This document shows, one piece after another, positions 54,101-62,372 of a DNA stretch of 64,000 bases. Source of the DNA: Polaribacter batillariae (GTDB lineage Bacteria > Bacteroidota > Bacteroidia > Flavobacteriales > Flavobacteriaceae); contig NZ_CP071795.1 in the NCBI RefSeq assembly GCF_017498485.1, positions 1,364,001 through 1,428,000 of the forward strand, given 5' to 3'. Both the position numbers and the translations under genes were made by a program. Position 1 is the first letter of the stretch, and each line of letters opens with the position of its first letter. A model generated the notes under the pieces. That model worked only from the letters and a program-made list of their open reading frames with translations, was not told the DNA's origin and did no database searches.

Positions 54101-55987
54101 ATGAAGATTGCCCAGTTTTCAATCCTATTTATTGCTTTATTATTTTCAAATTTTACATTTTCACAAAATCACTTAGGGTTTACTTTGCCGACTTCAAACG
54201 CAGAGAGAACTCAAAAATGTACTTATTTTGCAAATGCTTTCAAACAAAAACCAAAGGAAGTTCAGTTTAGCATTGTAAAAGAAGGTAACAAACTCTTTTT
54301 TAGTACCAACGATAAAAATTGGTTTTCGAACGTTTTTAAAAATTCTGGAGATGGTGTTGCCATAGATGTGGTACCGAAATCGATATACAATTGCGATAAA
54401 GAAGTGAGTGAATCTCAAATAAAAGGCACTGTTTTGCCACCTGTTTTTGCTCAAAAATTAATAAGAGGTTTTAAAAAAACGCCTAGGTCTAATCGAGTAC
54501 AAACATTTATTGGAACGATTCCTACAAATTTAAAAGACGAAGAATTAGAGTTTAATATTTTGTTTTTAAATAACAAAACGTTGTGTCGTTATCAACGTAT
54601 TTATAACTTAAAAGCTTATGCTTGGGATTTGTTAGACATGGGTGTTTATTTAGATTCGCTGACTTATAAAAATAAGAAAATAACGACTTCCGACAGGTTT
54701 GAAACAAAATATAAAACCCTAAAATTTGTAATTCCTTTCGAGAAAAATAAAGCAGTATATTCTAAGGAAGATATAAAACCTTTGTACGACAGTTTAAAAC
54801 TGACCGATTTTAACATCAAAAAAATACACATAAAAGCCTATTCTTCCATAGAAGGTAGTTTAAAGAGGAACTTAGAATTGCAAGAAAAACGTGCCAATAG
54901 TATTGCAAAATCGTTACAATCTTTTCAGAAACCCAACATTGTTACCGAGATTTCTTCTTCGGAAAATTGGGTAGAGTTTTTAAACGACATTTCTAACACA
55001 AAATATAAAGATTTAAAGAAACTATCGAAGAAAGAAATCAAGCAAAAAGTAGTTGGAGCAACTTCTAAAGATTTAGAAAAGTACCTAAAAAATCATAGAA
55101 AAGCAGTTGTTATTTTAGATTTAGACAAGAAAGATCGATATAAAGACATGTCTAAAGAAAAATTAGTAGAAATTTTTAATGATTTTGTGTTAAAAGGCTT
55201 TGTAGATAAGGCTTTGGTGGTACAAAATTCGATTTTCGATAAGTTAAAAGAAGAGAAATCGCCAGATTTATTAAACAAACTAAACGTTCCAAAACAATTA
55301 AAGTTTTCGCCAATTTTAAATAAAAATAGCATTATTAAATATGTGTTAGATTTAAGTTATGCGAAAATTGCATATGCAGAATTAAAAAAGTTAGAGAAAA
55401 TCGACCCCAAAAACAAAGGCATTAAGTACAATATTGTAGTTGTAAAGTTTATTATATGGAGAAACAATTGGGAAAAAATAAATGAGACCGATTTTAAAAA
55501 ACAAATTTTAGCCTTAAAAAACTATGGAATTACTAAAAATTTAATCGACAGAATGTTGGTAAATTTTCACATCGTAAAAGCAGAAAAAAATATGCGAGAA
55601 AGAAAGTACGAGGCAAAAGACGAATCTATAGAATTTATTATAGATACGTACGAGAATTTTAACCTTTCTAATTTCGATTATTTAAGTTTGGCACAATTTT
55701 TAGCTTACTACGCAAATACAGACGAAGCCACCGAACTTTTAGACGAAAAAGTAAGAACCATTACAGTAGATGAAGATTTGTTGTACTATTATTTAAACTT
55801 AACTTTAATTGATTCTTACGCAGTAGAAACACAAAATTACAGAACCATAATGTTAAATGCCATTGAAATGAACAAAGAACGTTTCTGTAAATTATTTAAT
55901 TCTTCTTTAAACAAAGGAGTTACTTTTCAATTATTAGAAAACAAATATTTAAGAGCTACTTATTGTGAGAATTGTGTTAAAGAATAG
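54101..55987 (+). CDS. Secreted protein with an OmpA-like segment, function unknown
   Basis: 628 residues with a signal peptide (MKIAQFSILFIALLFSNFTFSQ). No full-length family is recognised. Residues about 245-275 (IKKIHIKAYSSIEGSLKRN, then LELQEKRANSIAKSL) follow the OmpA-C pattern in which the protein binds peptidoglycan, although the usual Asp and Arg contacts are only partly there. The second half is helical with TPR-like character, and the C terminus has CENC. It begins 54 bases after the prenyl synthase gene and ends two bases from the convergent GH3 gene. Confidence 0.7.
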   Translation: MKIAQFSILFIALLFSNFTFSQNHLGFTLPTSNAERTQKCTYFANAFKQKPKEVQFSIVKEGNKLFFSTNDKNWFSNVFKNSGDGVAIDVVPKSIYNCDKEVSESQIKGTVLPPVFAQKLIRGFKKTPRSNRVQTFIGTIPTNLKDEELEFNILFLNNKTLCRYQRIYNLKAYAWDLLDMGVYLDSLTYKNKKITTSDRFETKYKTLKFVIPFEKNKAVYSKEDIKPLYDSLKLTDFNIKKIHIKAYSSIEGSLKRNLELQEKRANSIAKSLQSFQKPNIVTEISSSENWVEFLNDISNTKYKDLKKLSKKEIKQKVVGATSKDLEKYLKNHRKAVVILDLDKKDRYKDMSKEKLVEIFNDFVLKGFVDKALVVQNSIFDKLKEEKSPDLLNKLNVPKQLKFSPILNKNSIIKYVLDLSYAKIAYAELKKLEKIDPKNKGIKYNIVVVKFIIWRNNWEKINETDFKKQILALKNYGITKNLIDRMLVNFHIVKAEKNMRERKYEAKDESIEFIIDTYENFNLSNFDYLSLAQFLAYYANTDEATELLDEKVRTITVDEDLLYYYLNLTLIDSYAVETQNYRTIMLNAIEMNKERFCKLFNSSLNKGVTFQLLENKYLRATYCENCVKE

Positions 55988-55989
55988 AT

Positions 55990-57498
55990 TTATAACGCTA
56001 ACAATTCTTCCACAAATTCTCTAGAATTAGACAAGCGTGGCACTTTGTGTTGCCCCCCTAATTTGTCTTTTTTCTTTAACCAACTGTAAAATAACCCTTT
56101 TTTTGCTTTGTGAACTTTTGGCGCCATCAACGTCATGTTTTGATAGCGTTTTGCTTCATAATCAGAATTTATAGATTTTAAAGCATTGTCTAACATTTCT
56201 GTAAAAAATAAAAGATTTTCTGGCGATTTTTCAAATTCGATAATCCATTCATGCCCCCCTTTTTCTTTTCCTTCCATAAAAATTGGGCCAACAGTATAAT
56301 CTTTAATGGTTGCTTCGGTTTTTTCGCAAGCCAATCGCAAAGCATCTTCAGCATTTTCAATAATTAATTCTTCGCCAAAAACATTAATATGATGTTTTGT
56401 ACGACCCGTAATTTTAATTCTGTACGGATGTAAATTTGTAAATTTTACAGTATCACCAATTAAATAACGCCATAAACCTCCATTTGTAGTAATTACAATG
56501 GCATAATTTACCTCTTTTTTTACTTCAGAAAGTGGAATCGCCACCGAGTTTTCGCCATCATAGCTATCCATAGGAATAAATTCGTAGAAAATTCCGTAAT
56601 CTAACATTAACAACAATTCTTTAGAGCCATTTCGATCTTGAATTGCGAAAAAGCCTTCAGAAGCATTGTAAATTTCGTAATATTTAAACTCCTTTTTGGG
56701 AATTATTTTTTTGTATTGCTCTCGATAAGGGTTAAAGTTTACACCACCATGAAAATAAACCTCTAAATTTGGCCAAACCTCTAGAATGTTGTCTTTTCCA
56801 GTTCGTTCTAAAATTCGGTTTAATAAAACCAACATCCAACTTGGTACACCTGCCAAACTGGTAATGTTTTCGTGAATGGTTTCGTCAATAATTGCATCCA
56901 TTTTGGTTTCCCATTCGCTCATTAAAGCAACTTCTTGGCTCGGTGCAGAACTAAAATCTGCCCAAAAAGGCATGTTTTCTATAATAATTGCAGACAAATC
57001 TCCAAAATAAGAATCGTTGTCTCTATAAACGTCCGAACTTCCGCCCAAACGCAGGCCTTTGCCAGTAAATAATTGTGTTTTGGGGTTGTTGTTAATGTAC
57101 CAACACAACATATCTTTTCCTGCTTTCATATGGCAATATTCCAAAGCTTCGTCACTCACAGGAATAAATTTACTCTTCGAATTTGTAGTTCCGCTCGATT
57201 TTGCAAACCATTTTATCGGCGAAGACCAAAAAAGGTTTTGTTCTCCTCTTCTGCAACGTTCAATTAAGGGCTCGAAAGTTTCGTATTTTTGAATGGGAAC
57301 TCTATCTATAAAATCTCGATAGCTTTTTATGGACGAAAACTCGTTTTTTTTTCCAAATTCTGTATTTTTAGCAGAACTAATTAGTTTTAACAACAGTTCG
57401 TTTTGAACATCAATAGGATATTTAAGAAAAAGCTCTATTTGATGTTTTCGCTTCTTTAAAAACCAAGAAATAATAGAATTGATAATCTGAAACGCCAT
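55990..57498 (-). CDS. GH3 auxin-responsive promoter family protein (acyl-adenylate synthetase)
   Basis: ANL-type adenylating enzyme of 502 residues similar to plant GH3 acyl-acid amido synthetases. The ATP motif reads SSGTTNSKSKFIPVS near 102-116; YNASEGFFAIQD near 279 and WRYLIGDTVKFT near 345 are the second and third adenylation motifs; HHINVFGEELIIENAE marks the hinge. In bacteria the acid and amine substrates are unknown. Divergent from the DUF2797 gene, with which it shares an 82-base promoter region. Confidence 0.9.
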   Translation of the reverse strand: MAFQIINSIISWFLKKRKHQIELFLKYPIDVQNELLLKLISSAKNTEFGKKNEFSSIKSYRDFIDRVPIQKYETFEPLIERCRRGEQNLFWSSPIKWFAKSSGTTNSKSKFIPVSDEALEYCHMKAGKDMLCWYINNNPKTQLFTGKGLRLGGSSDVYRDNDSYFGDLSAIIIENMPFWADFSSAPSQEVALMSEWETKMDAIIDETIHENITSLAGVPSWMLVLLNRILERTGKDNILEVWPNLEVYFHGGVNFNPYREQYKKIIPKKEFKYYEIYNASEGFFAIQDRNGSKELLLMLDYGIFYEFIPMDSYDGENSVAIPLSEVKKEVNYAIVITTNGGLWRYLIGDTVKFTNLHPYRIKITGRTKHHINVFGEELIIENAEDALRLACEKTEATIKDYTVGPIFMEGKEKGGHEWIIEFEKSPENLLFFTEMLDNALKSINSDYEAKRYQNMTLMAPKVHKAKKGLFYSWLKKKDKLGGQHKVPRLSNSREFVEELLAL

Positions 57499-57580
57499 AG
57501 AAATTCGTAAGTTTGTTTAGTTGAGTTTTAAAACAAAAAGCGCTTTAAAACCGAAGTTTAAAAATACTAAAATTTGTGAG

Positions 57581-58372
57581 ATGACCTACCAAGGAGTTTT
57601 AAAAAAAATGAAAACGGAAAATGCAGAAGAAATTCAGTATTACCTAGACATGAATTCTGATTTTTTAAACATGAATCAGCTATTAAATAAAACGTTTACG
57701 ATTTCTTTCGTAAAATACGAGTGTTTAAATTGTCATTTAGAAAAAAAAATATACAGACAAGGCTTTTGTAAATCGTGTTTTTTTGAGATTCCTTCTGCAG
57801 GAGATTGGATTATTAGACCCGAGTTAAGCACAGCACATTTAGACCAAGAAGACCGAGATTTGGTGTACGAAAAATCGGTACAATTGCAACCACATATTGT
57901 ATATTTGGCAAATTCGAGTAACGTTAAAGTGGGTGTTACCAGAAAAGCGCAAATTCCAACCAGATGGATAGATCAAGGCGCACATGAAGCCATAGAAATT
58001 GTAGAGGTTCCAAATAGGTATTTAGCAGGAATTACAGAAATTGCTTTAAAAGAGCATGTTGCAGACAAAACCAATTGGCGAAAAATGTTAAAGAACGATG
58101 TAGATGATGAAAACTTAGTGGAATGGAGAAACAAATTGGAACCTTACATTCCAGAAGAGGCCAAAGCCTATTTTATTAATAGTAATGCTGAAACGAATTT
58201 AAATTTTCCAGTTAAAAAATATCCACTTAAACCCAAAAGTTTAAATTTGATAAAAACACCCAATTATTCAGGAAAATTAGTCGGAATAAAAGGCCAATAT
58301 TTAATTTTTGAAGATGAAACCGTTTTTAATATTAGAAGTAATGAAGGTTTGGTGGTAAGGATTGAGGTTTAA
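57581..58372 (+). CDS. DUF2797 domain protein
   Basis: 263-residue cytosolic protein. Two CxxC pairs (CLNCHLEKKIYRQGFCKSC, near 49-67) suggest a zinc ribbon, followed by VYLANSSNVKVGVTRKAQIPTRWIDQGA, which resembles a GIY-YIG-like core. This arrangement fits DUF2797, whose function is not known. The ATG at 57581 (MTYQGVLKKM) is preferred; the open frame extends 20 codons upstream but would start close to the GH3 gene. Confidence 0.83.
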   Translation: MTYQGVLKKMKTENAEEIQYYLDMNSDFLNMNQLLNKTFTISFVKYECLNCHLEKKIYRQGFCKSCFFEIPSAGDWIIRPELSTAHLDQEDRDLVYEKSVQLQPHIVYLANSSNVKVGVTRKAQIPTRWIDQGAHEAIEIVEVPNRYLAGITEIALKEHVADKTNWRKMLKNDVDDENLVEWRNKLEPYIPEEAKAYFINSNAETNLNFPVKKYPLKPKSLNLIKTPNYSGKLVGIKGQYLIFEDETVFNIRSNEGLVVRIEV

Positions 58373-58430
58373 TACCTACAACTTTGTAAAATAACGCCAC
58401 AAAAGTTTACAGAGAAATAATTAAAAAAAC

Positions 58431-59384
58431 ATGAAAAACAATTTATTAAAAGTAGCATTAGCGCAAATTTCTCCAGTTTGGTTAAATAAGGAAAAAACAA
58501 TTGAAAAAATCGAGAAATCAATTGTAGATGCATCCAAAGAAAATTGCGAATTAATTGTTTTTGGAGAAGCATTATTGCCAGGATATCCATTTTGGATTTC
58601 GTTAACCAATGGTGCAGCGTGGAATTCTAAAACACAAAAAGAAATTCATGCGCATTACGTAAGAAATTCAATTACCATAGAAAAAGGCGAATTAAATTCC
58701 ATTTGTAAATTGGCAAAAAACAATAAAATTGCTATTTATTTAGGTATGATGGAACGTGCACAAAATAGAGGCGGACATAGCATTTACGCTTCTTTAGTGT
58801 ATATAAACGAAGCAGGAGAAATAAAATCTGTACATCGAAAATTACAACCAACTTTCGAAGAACGTTTAACTTGGGCTCCAGGAGATGGAAATGGTTTGCA
58901 AGTGCATTCGTTAAAAGATTTTACTGTGGGTGGTTTAAATTGTTGGGAAAATTGGATGCCTTTGCCAAGAACAGCTTTATATGGTTTAGGTGAAAATTTA
59001 CACATTGCTGTTTGGCCTGGAAGCGAACATAATACCAAAGATATTACACGTTTTATTGCAAGAGAATCTCGGTCTTTTGTAATTTCTGTTTCTAGTTTAA
59101 TGGCAAAAACCGATTTTCCAGAAGAAATACCACATTATCATAAAATTGTAAAAGATGCTCCAGATATTTTAGCAAATGGAGGCTCTTGTATTGCGTCTCC
59201 AGATGGAGAATGGTTGGTAGCCCCAGTTTTGTATAAAGAAGGTTTAATTATAGAAACGCTCGATTTTAATCGTGTTTTAGAAGAAAGACAAAATTTTGAT
59301 GCTGTTGGGCATTATTCAAGACCAGATGTTACTAAGTTGCACGTAAATAGAGAGAGGCAAAGTACAGTTTCTTATGACAATTAA
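58431..59384 (+). CDS. Nitrilase (carbon-nitrogen hydrolase family)
   Basis: Hydrolyses nitriles or amides through a Cys nucleophile. 317 residues. The catalytic triad plus helper is visible: Glu46 (FGEALLPGYPFW), Lys137 (HRKLQPTFEER, with Glu143), Cys171 (GGLNCWENWMP). The NCWEN pattern points to true nitrilases rather than amidases. Stand-alone gene; the natural substrate is unknown. Confidence 0.93.
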   Translation: MKNNLLKVALAQISPVWLNKEKTIEKIEKSIVDASKENCELIVFGEALLPGYPFWISLTNGAAWNSKTQKEIHAHYVRNSITIEKGELNSICKLAKNNKIAIYLGMMERAQNRGGHSIYASLVYINEAGEIKSVHRKLQPTFEERLTWAPGDGNGLQVHSLKDFTVGGLNCWENWMPLPRTALYGLGENLHIAVWPGSEHNTKDITRFIARESRSFVISVSSLMAKTDFPEEIPHYHKIVKDAPDILANGGSCIASPDGEWLVAPVLYKEGLIIETLDFNRVLEERQNFDAVGHYSRPDVTKLHVNRERQSTVSYDN

Positions 59385-59500
59385 ACGTACTACAGGCCTA
59401 TGCTGAGGTTATCGAAATGCTTAGCGTATATTGTAAGTTTACGTAATTTTAGTTTACTTTAATAATGTCTGTTGCAAATAATGCGAAAAAAAATGTACTA

Positions 59501-59508
59501 TAAATTTG
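59501..59508 (+). promoter_or_regulatory. -7 promoter element of the toxin-antitoxin pair
   Basis: TAAATTTG matches TAnnTTTG; transcription would begin near 59515, which supports the ATG at 59531 over the TTG at 59513 as the antitoxin start. Confidence 0.55.
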
Positions 59509-59530
59509 TATATTGCAAAAAAAGAATAAA

Positions 59531-59776
59531 ATGGGAAGTTTAGTCATATCAAATAAAATTCTAGATAAGTATTTTGGTTATTTAAAGAATTTAGACAATA
59601 ATGCCAAAAAGAGCTTGATTATTAAATTAACCAAATCCATCGAAACCAAATCGAAAAAAGCGTTTGACATTAAATCAATATTCGGTGCGTGGGAAGATGA
59701 TAGAACTTCGGATGAAATAATTAACGAAATTAAATCTTCACGAATTGAAAAACGAGATAATCCAAGTTTCGTATGA
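59531..59776 (+). CDS. Antitoxin of a VapBC-like pair
   Basis: 81-residue charged protein beginning MGSLVISNKILDKYFGYLKNLDN and containing FDIKSIFGAWEDDRTSDEIINEIKSSR near the end, typical of short antitoxins that wrap a PIN toxin with their C-terminal helix. The family could not be named more exactly. Its TGA overlaps the toxin ATG in the four bases ATGA (59773-59776), the usual coupling of toxin and antitoxin. Confidence 0.8.
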   Translation: MGSLVISNKILDKYFGYLKNLDNNAKKSLIIKLTKSIETKSKKAFDIKSIFGAWEDDRTSDEIINEIKSSRIEKRDNPSFV

Positions 59777-60172
59777 AATACTTATTAGATACTAAATATT
59801 TGTATTCACCTTTTTCGAGGTAAATATAATTTGATAGAAAAATTTCAGGAAGTAAAACTTGATGACTGCGCCATTTCGGAAATTACCCTTGCCGAATTAA
59901 TATTTGGTGCGGAAAACAGTCCAAACCCAAAAAAGAACTCCAAAATTATTGACCAGTTTTCGGAGCAAGTTAAAATACTTCCGATTTTTAATTCAATTCA
60001 TATTTATGCAAAGGAAAAAGTCCGTTTGAGAAAGAAAGGAATTATGATAAGTGATTTTGACCTATTAATTGGTTCAACCGCAATTGCAAACGAATTGATT
60101 ATGGTTACGGAAAACGTAAAAGAATTCAAGCGAATATCTGATATCGAAATTGAAAACTGGGTGGAACGATGA
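59773..60172 (+). pseudogene. VapC-like PIN-domain toxin, frameshifted
   Basis: The ATG at 59773 reads MKYLLDT, then an extra A in the run at 59794-59796 throws the frame. Removing it yields MKYLLDTNICIHLFRGKYN, the PIN-domain opening with its first acidic residue, and continues as CAISEITLAELIFGAE (second acidic) and ISDFDLLIGSTAIANELIMVTENVKEF (third and fourth acidic residues) to the stop at 60172. Repaired length is 132 residues, normal for a VapC RNase. As given, the N terminus is lost, so the toxin would be inactive unless the base is an error. Confidence 0.85.
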
Positions 60173-60195
60173 GAAAAACACTATTTACAACATTG

Positions 60196-60302
60196 TATAA
60201 AAATAATGGCGGTTTAATCGCTAAAACGAAATGAAATTTATAAATCGAACGACAGTTGCAAACCGAAAAGTAAGTGCTTAGAAATCCGCTACTATTCTTA
60301 TA
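60196..60302. repeat. Large imperfect palindrome downstream of the toxin-antitoxin pair
   Basis: TATAAAAATAATGGCGG (60196-60212) and CCGCTACTATTCTTATA (60286-60302) can pair at 13 of 17 positions, enclosing 73 bases. It begins 23 bases after the toxin stop codon. Its outer parts (acaac and cgttg) extend the symmetry. It looks like a mobile-cassette end or dispersed element; the remainder up to 60421 holds only a CTCGACTGCGC repeat near 60396. Confidence 0.55.
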
Positions 60303-60421
60303 CGTTCCGTTGATAAAAACGTCTGTTGGTTTTTACTTGTCGAAGACCAAAAATGTTTTGTTATATTAGAAGGTGTTATAAATCTTAAATCACCTCTCGA
60401 CTGCGCTTAAGAAGACCCTGG

Positions 60422-61234
60422 TTATTTGATTTTACTTTCGATCAACTTTTCCAAAACATTTTCAACACCAAAATCGTTATTGCTTTTGGTTTCGAAATTT
60501 GCAATTTCTTTAATGTCTTTGTGTGCATTTTCCATCGCAAAACTAAAATCGGCTTCTTTTAGCATTTCAATATCATTGTGGTAATCGCCAAAAACCATGG
60601 TTTCTTTTTTGGTTACATTTAATATTTTTTGAACTTCTCTTAAAGCGTTTCCTTTATTGGCTTTGTCTGTAGAAATATCTAACCAATTTTGCCCAGAGAC
60701 TTTTAGGAGATACTTGTTTTTTAAGTGTTTTATTTCAGGGTAAATAAATGCTTCCGAAGAGTTAAAATGAAAGACAGCAATTTTTAAAATAGGTGTTGTT
60801 TTTGCAATTTCAATTAAATCGTCAACCGCTTGATAACTGTAGTAATATTCTTGAAATAAATCGATAAATCGCGCATCTTTACTTTCGATATAAGCAGCAT
60901 CTTGCGAACACAAAACCATATTTGCGCCATTAATTTTTCGTAAAACAGGAATGATATTTATAATTTTTTGAGCGTCTAAAGAATTTAAAAGCAAAGTTTC
61001 GTTTCCTTTTTTGGCAATTGCACCATTTTCTGCAATTACATAAATTTCGTTTTTAATAGGGGCTAATTTATCTACAATGCTGTTGTATTGTCTTCCGCTT
61101 GCGGCACAAAAATGAATGTTTTTTTCTTTTAATTTCTGAAATAATTTAAAAAAATGTGAACTTACTTCATTTTTAGAATTTAGTAAAGTTCCATCCATAT
61201 CTGTAACAACTAACTTTATTTTTTCTAAATTCAT
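60422..61234 (-). CDS. HAD-IIB (Cof-like) sugar phosphatase
   Basis: 270-residue HAD-superfamily hydrolase with a C2 cap. Motif I is VTDMDGTLL with nucleophile Asp12 and Asp14; motif II is AASGRQY; and MVFGDYHNDIEML near 220 is motif IV with the metal-binding Asp residues. KGNALREV near 195 supplies the Lys of motif III. Substrate is probably a sugar or cofactor phosphate. It sits 43 bases after the LacI-type regulator gene on the same strand and may be under its control. Confidence 0.92.
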   Translation of the reverse strand: MNLEKIKLVVTDMDGTLLNSKNEVSSHFFKLFQKLKEKNIHFCAASGRQYNSIVDKLAPIKNEIYVIAENGAIAKKGNETLLLNSLDAQKIINIIPVLRKINGANMVLCSQDAAYIESKDARFIDLFQEYYYSYQAVDDLIEIAKTTPILKIAVFHFNSSEAFIYPEIKHLKNKYLLKVSGQNWLDISTDKANKGNALREVQKILNVTKKETMVFGDYHNDIEMLKEADFSFAMENAHKDIKEIANFETKSNNDFGVENVLEKLIESKIK

Positions 61235-61277
61235 AAATAAAATTCTTATTCTTATTAGTACAAAAATTAGTTGAAAA

Positions 61278-62306
61278 CTAAGTTTTTTTTGTAGAGTTAC
61301 GCTCTACCAAATCGGTTTTTATAATTACTGTTTGTGGTGCTTGTTTTGCTTCGGGTTTACTTTCTAATCGATTAATTAGCATTTCTGCAGCAGTCACTCC
61401 CATAATTTCTCCATGTTGGCTAACTGTTGTTAGTTTTGGGCTAGAGTGTCTTGCTAAAATTCCGTTCGAAAAAGAAACTACAGCGAAGTTTTCTGGTATT
61501 TTATGTCCTTTTTTCTGCGCGACTTTCATCGCTGCAATTGCAGAAGATTCGTCGGTTGCAATTACGGCATCTATTTTATTTTTGTCGAAAATTGGCTCTA
61601 AAATGCTTTCGTATTTTTTATAATCTTCATCAATAATATTAATAATAATATTGTTATCGACTGTTAAATTTGCGTCTTCTAAACCTTTTAAATATCCTTG
61701 ATGTCTCTTTTTACCTACCTTTAAATTACTAATGGTAGAAATAAAAGCGATGTTTTTGCTTCCTGCTTTTGCTAAATATTTTACGGTTTTTGCAGCGCCA
61801 TCAAAATCGTCTGTAATTACTTTATCGCAATTTATAGACTCTGCAACTCTATCGAACATAACAATTGGAGTGCCATTATCTATTAATTCTTTTAAATGTT
61901 TAAAGTCGTTTTTTAATACGGTTTCTTCTGCAAGCGATAAAATAAAACCATCTATACTTCCATTAGAAAGCATTTCTATGGTTTCTACCTCTTTTTGAAA
62001 AGATTCGTTAGAAATGCAAGAAATAATTTTATACCCTTTTTCGTTGGCTACTTTTTCCATTCCGTTAAAAACTTGTGCGAAAAAATAGTTTAACATATTC
62101 GGTATTAAAATTCCAATTGTTTTTGTTTGTCTATTTTTTAAGCTTAGCGCATTAAAATTAGGTTTGTAGTTGTTCTCTTTAGCGTATTTCTGAATTTTCT
62201 CTTTCGTACTTACGCTAATTTCATAACTATCGTTCAACGCTTTAGATACTGTTGAAATGGAAACATCAAATTCTTTAGCAATGTCTTTTATGGTAAGTCT
62301 TTTCAT
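61278..62306 (-). CDS. LacI family transcriptional regulator
   Basis: 342 residues. The N-terminal helix-turn-helix reads LTIKDIAKEFDVSISTVSKALND (residues 3-25), followed by a hinge and a periplasmic-binding-like effector domain (KTIGILIPNMLNYFFAQVFNG onward; GFILSLAEE; DAVIATDESSAIAAM near 235). Effector sugar unknown. Co-directional with the HAD phosphatase gene; its own operators could lie in the 66 bases before it, where no clear palindrome was identified. Confidence 0.93.
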   Translation of the reverse strand: MKRLTIKDIAKEFDVSISTVSKALNDSYEISVSTKEKIQKYAKENNYKPNFNALSLKNRQTKTIGILIPNMLNYFFAQVFNGMEKVANEKGYKIISCISNESFQKEVETIEMLSNGSIDGFILSLAEETVLKNDFKHLKELIDNGTPIVMFDRVAESINCDKVITDDFDGAAKTVKYLAKAGSKNIAFISTISNLKVGKKRHQGYLKGLEDANLTVDNNIIINIIDEDYKKYESILEPIFDKNKIDAVIATDESSAIAAMKVAQKKGHKIPENFAVVSFSNGILARHSSPKLTTVSQHGEIMGVTAAEMLINRLESKPEAKQAPQTVIIKTDLVERNSTKKT

Positions 62307-62372
62307 ATATAATAAAATATAAGCGACTAAAATACAAAAATCTCATTAGAAATAGAGAATCGTCTAAAGATT

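Noticed and set aside
60196..60302. Integron attC site
   Set aside because: The size and stem suggest a cassette end, but no integrase gene is in the window and the core-site motifs of attC were not clearly seen.
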